The position numbers were made by a program, and so were the translations under genes. DNA of 64,000 nt. It comes from Eretmocerus hayati. Its lineage: Eukaryota; Arthropoda; Insecta; Hymenoptera; Aphelinidae. The notes beneath the pieces are model-generated. The model saw only the letters and a list, made by a program, of their open reading frames with translations, searched no databases and was not told the origin of the DNA. Each line of letters starts with the position of its first letter. Position 1 is the stretch's first letter. The DNA is taken from positions 100,112,976 through 100,176,975 of the forward strand of contig CM056742.1 in assembly GCA_029851415.1 (NCBI GenBank), in the 5' to 3' direction. Below, piece after piece: positions 63,584-64,000 of the stretch.

Positions 63584-64000
63584 AGAATTCATGATTTTGC
63601 ACCAATTCGCAGTGATTTGTGTGACCTCTCGCCTCGAAGCTCGTTCTAGACGCTCTTAAAGTCCCGCAGGTGTATCCACGCACTTTTGGGACACGGAAAT
63701 TGATAGGTGGATGATGTACGAAGGTAGTCCAGGTACTTTTGATGTGGCACATTTGCGTTTACACCCCAAGATTCCGTGATTTTGCACCAATTCGCAGTAA
63801 TTTGTGTGACCTCTCGTCTCGAAGCTCGTTCTAGACGCTCTCAAAGTCCCGCAGGTGTATCCACGCACTTCTGGGACACGGCAAATGATAGGTGGATGAT
63901 GTACGAAGGTAGTCCAGGTACTTTTAATGAGCAAATTTGCGTTTACACCCCGAGAATTCATGATTTTTTGCCAATATGCGGTGATTCGTGTGACCTCTCG
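63030..64000 (+). repeat. Three-monomer tandem duplication at window end
   Basis: The 554-bp segment at about 63030-63583 (two 185-bp units and one 184-bp unit with AATGAGCAAATTTG) starts again at about 63584 and runs to the window end. Shared marks are GCTCTTAAAG (63098 and 63652), GGAAATTGATAGG (63141 and 63695), TTTTGATGTGG (63184 and 63738) and CAGTAATTTG (63241 and 63795). More copies may follow beyond the window. Confidence 0.85.

Larger units (their letters stand above)
12505..64000 (+). repeat. 185-bp satellite DNA array (about 278 monomers, higher-order organised)
   Basis: Units repeat head to tail every 185 bp from 12505 to the window end. Taking GATTTT as unit position 1 (for example 12522, 12707, 12892), majority landmarks are CAATTCGCAG at 11-20, TCTAGA at 53-58 in many units, CCCGCAGGTG at 71-80, GGGACACGG at 96-104, GTCCAGGTAC at 135-144, AATGTGGCACATTTGCG at 149-165 and the EcoRI site GAATTC at 178-183. 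The majority unit has 89 G/C bases and nine CpGs. Length variants are rare: 186 bp units with AGGGGAACGGCCCAATG, and 184 bp units near 49270, 54450 and 59630. Units differ by a few to about 25 bases and fall into recurring variants in set order, so the array is organised as higher-order repeats. No CENP-B-box match (TTCG, 4 bases, A, 2 bases, CGGG) was found in the majority unit. Short open frames recur every unit but stop at fixed places. I read it as non-coding centromeric, pericentromeric or B/sex-chromosome satellite; which one cannot be told from the sequence. Confidence 0.97.

Noticed and set aside
12585..63961. Hundreds of short open frames (about 60, 70, 85 and 93 codons) on both strands of the array, with conserved translations
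   Set aside because: They recur once per 185-bp unit at fixed phase and their conservation is that of the repeat DNA. Because 185 is not divisible by three, each frame shifts at every unit and meets the same stops, so no long reading frame forms. No start context, domain or codon signature supports translation.
12505..64000. CRISPR-like array
   Set aside because: There are no short repeats separated by unique spacers; the whole 185-bp unit repeats head to tail, and the setting is eukaryotic with no cas genes.
12505..64000. CENP-B box in the satellite
   Set aside because: Checking TTCG-containing words of the majority unit on both strands, none is followed by A and CGGG at the required spacing.

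Overview
The window looks like a piece of an arthropod genome, probably an insect, at the edge of a large heterochromatic satellite block. The evidence is two decayed non-LTR retrotransposon copies of the R1-clade type (a lineage best known from arthropods), a pogo/Tigger-like DNA-transposon derivative, and about 51 kb of 185-bp tandem satellite. There is no bacterial-style gene organisation and I see no intact host gene. The species cannot be named from sequence alone.

Layout. 1-2583: no convincing gene; one LTR- or promoter-like block lies near 440-950. 2584-3378: a 795-bp non-autonomous transposon with imperfect inverted termini starting CAG and flanking TA. 3466-5427: a 5'-truncated non-LTR retrotransposon (RT core, C-terminal zinc motif, 3' UTR, poly(A)) sitting inside a split (GA)n microsatellite. 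5428-6270: unassigned, with one weak minus-strand reading frame. About 6270-11466: a second, longer but dead element of the same clade, with probable 5' UTR, a frameshifted gag-like ORF1 with zinc knuckles, and ORF2 (endonuclease plus RT) broken by stops and frameshifts; its 3' end is missing. 11467-11948: AT-rich unassigned sequence. 11949-12286: about 1.8 satellite monomers on the minus strand. 12287-12504: AT-rich spacer. 12505-64000: about 278 satellite monomers on the plus strand, running off the window.

The satellite is the main feature. The basic unit is 185 bp (about 48% GC by hand count on the majority unit, nine CpGs, an EcoRI site in most copies). Monomer variants recur in fixed order, giving higher-order repeats. 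A period of 15 monomers (about 2,775 bp) is seen in at least four places. A 28-monomer block of 5,181 bp is tandemly duplicated with almost no difference, with an older partial third copy downstream. A segment of about 4.8 kb recurs 15.9 kb away. Another block recurs with a two-monomer loss and a one-monomer gain. These are footprints of unequal exchange at several scales.

No genes cooperate here: the coding sequences are dead transposon relics, and the many short open frames in the array are by-products of the repeat. What may be new is the array architecture, the inverted array edge, and a possible (GA)n target preference of the retrotransposon.
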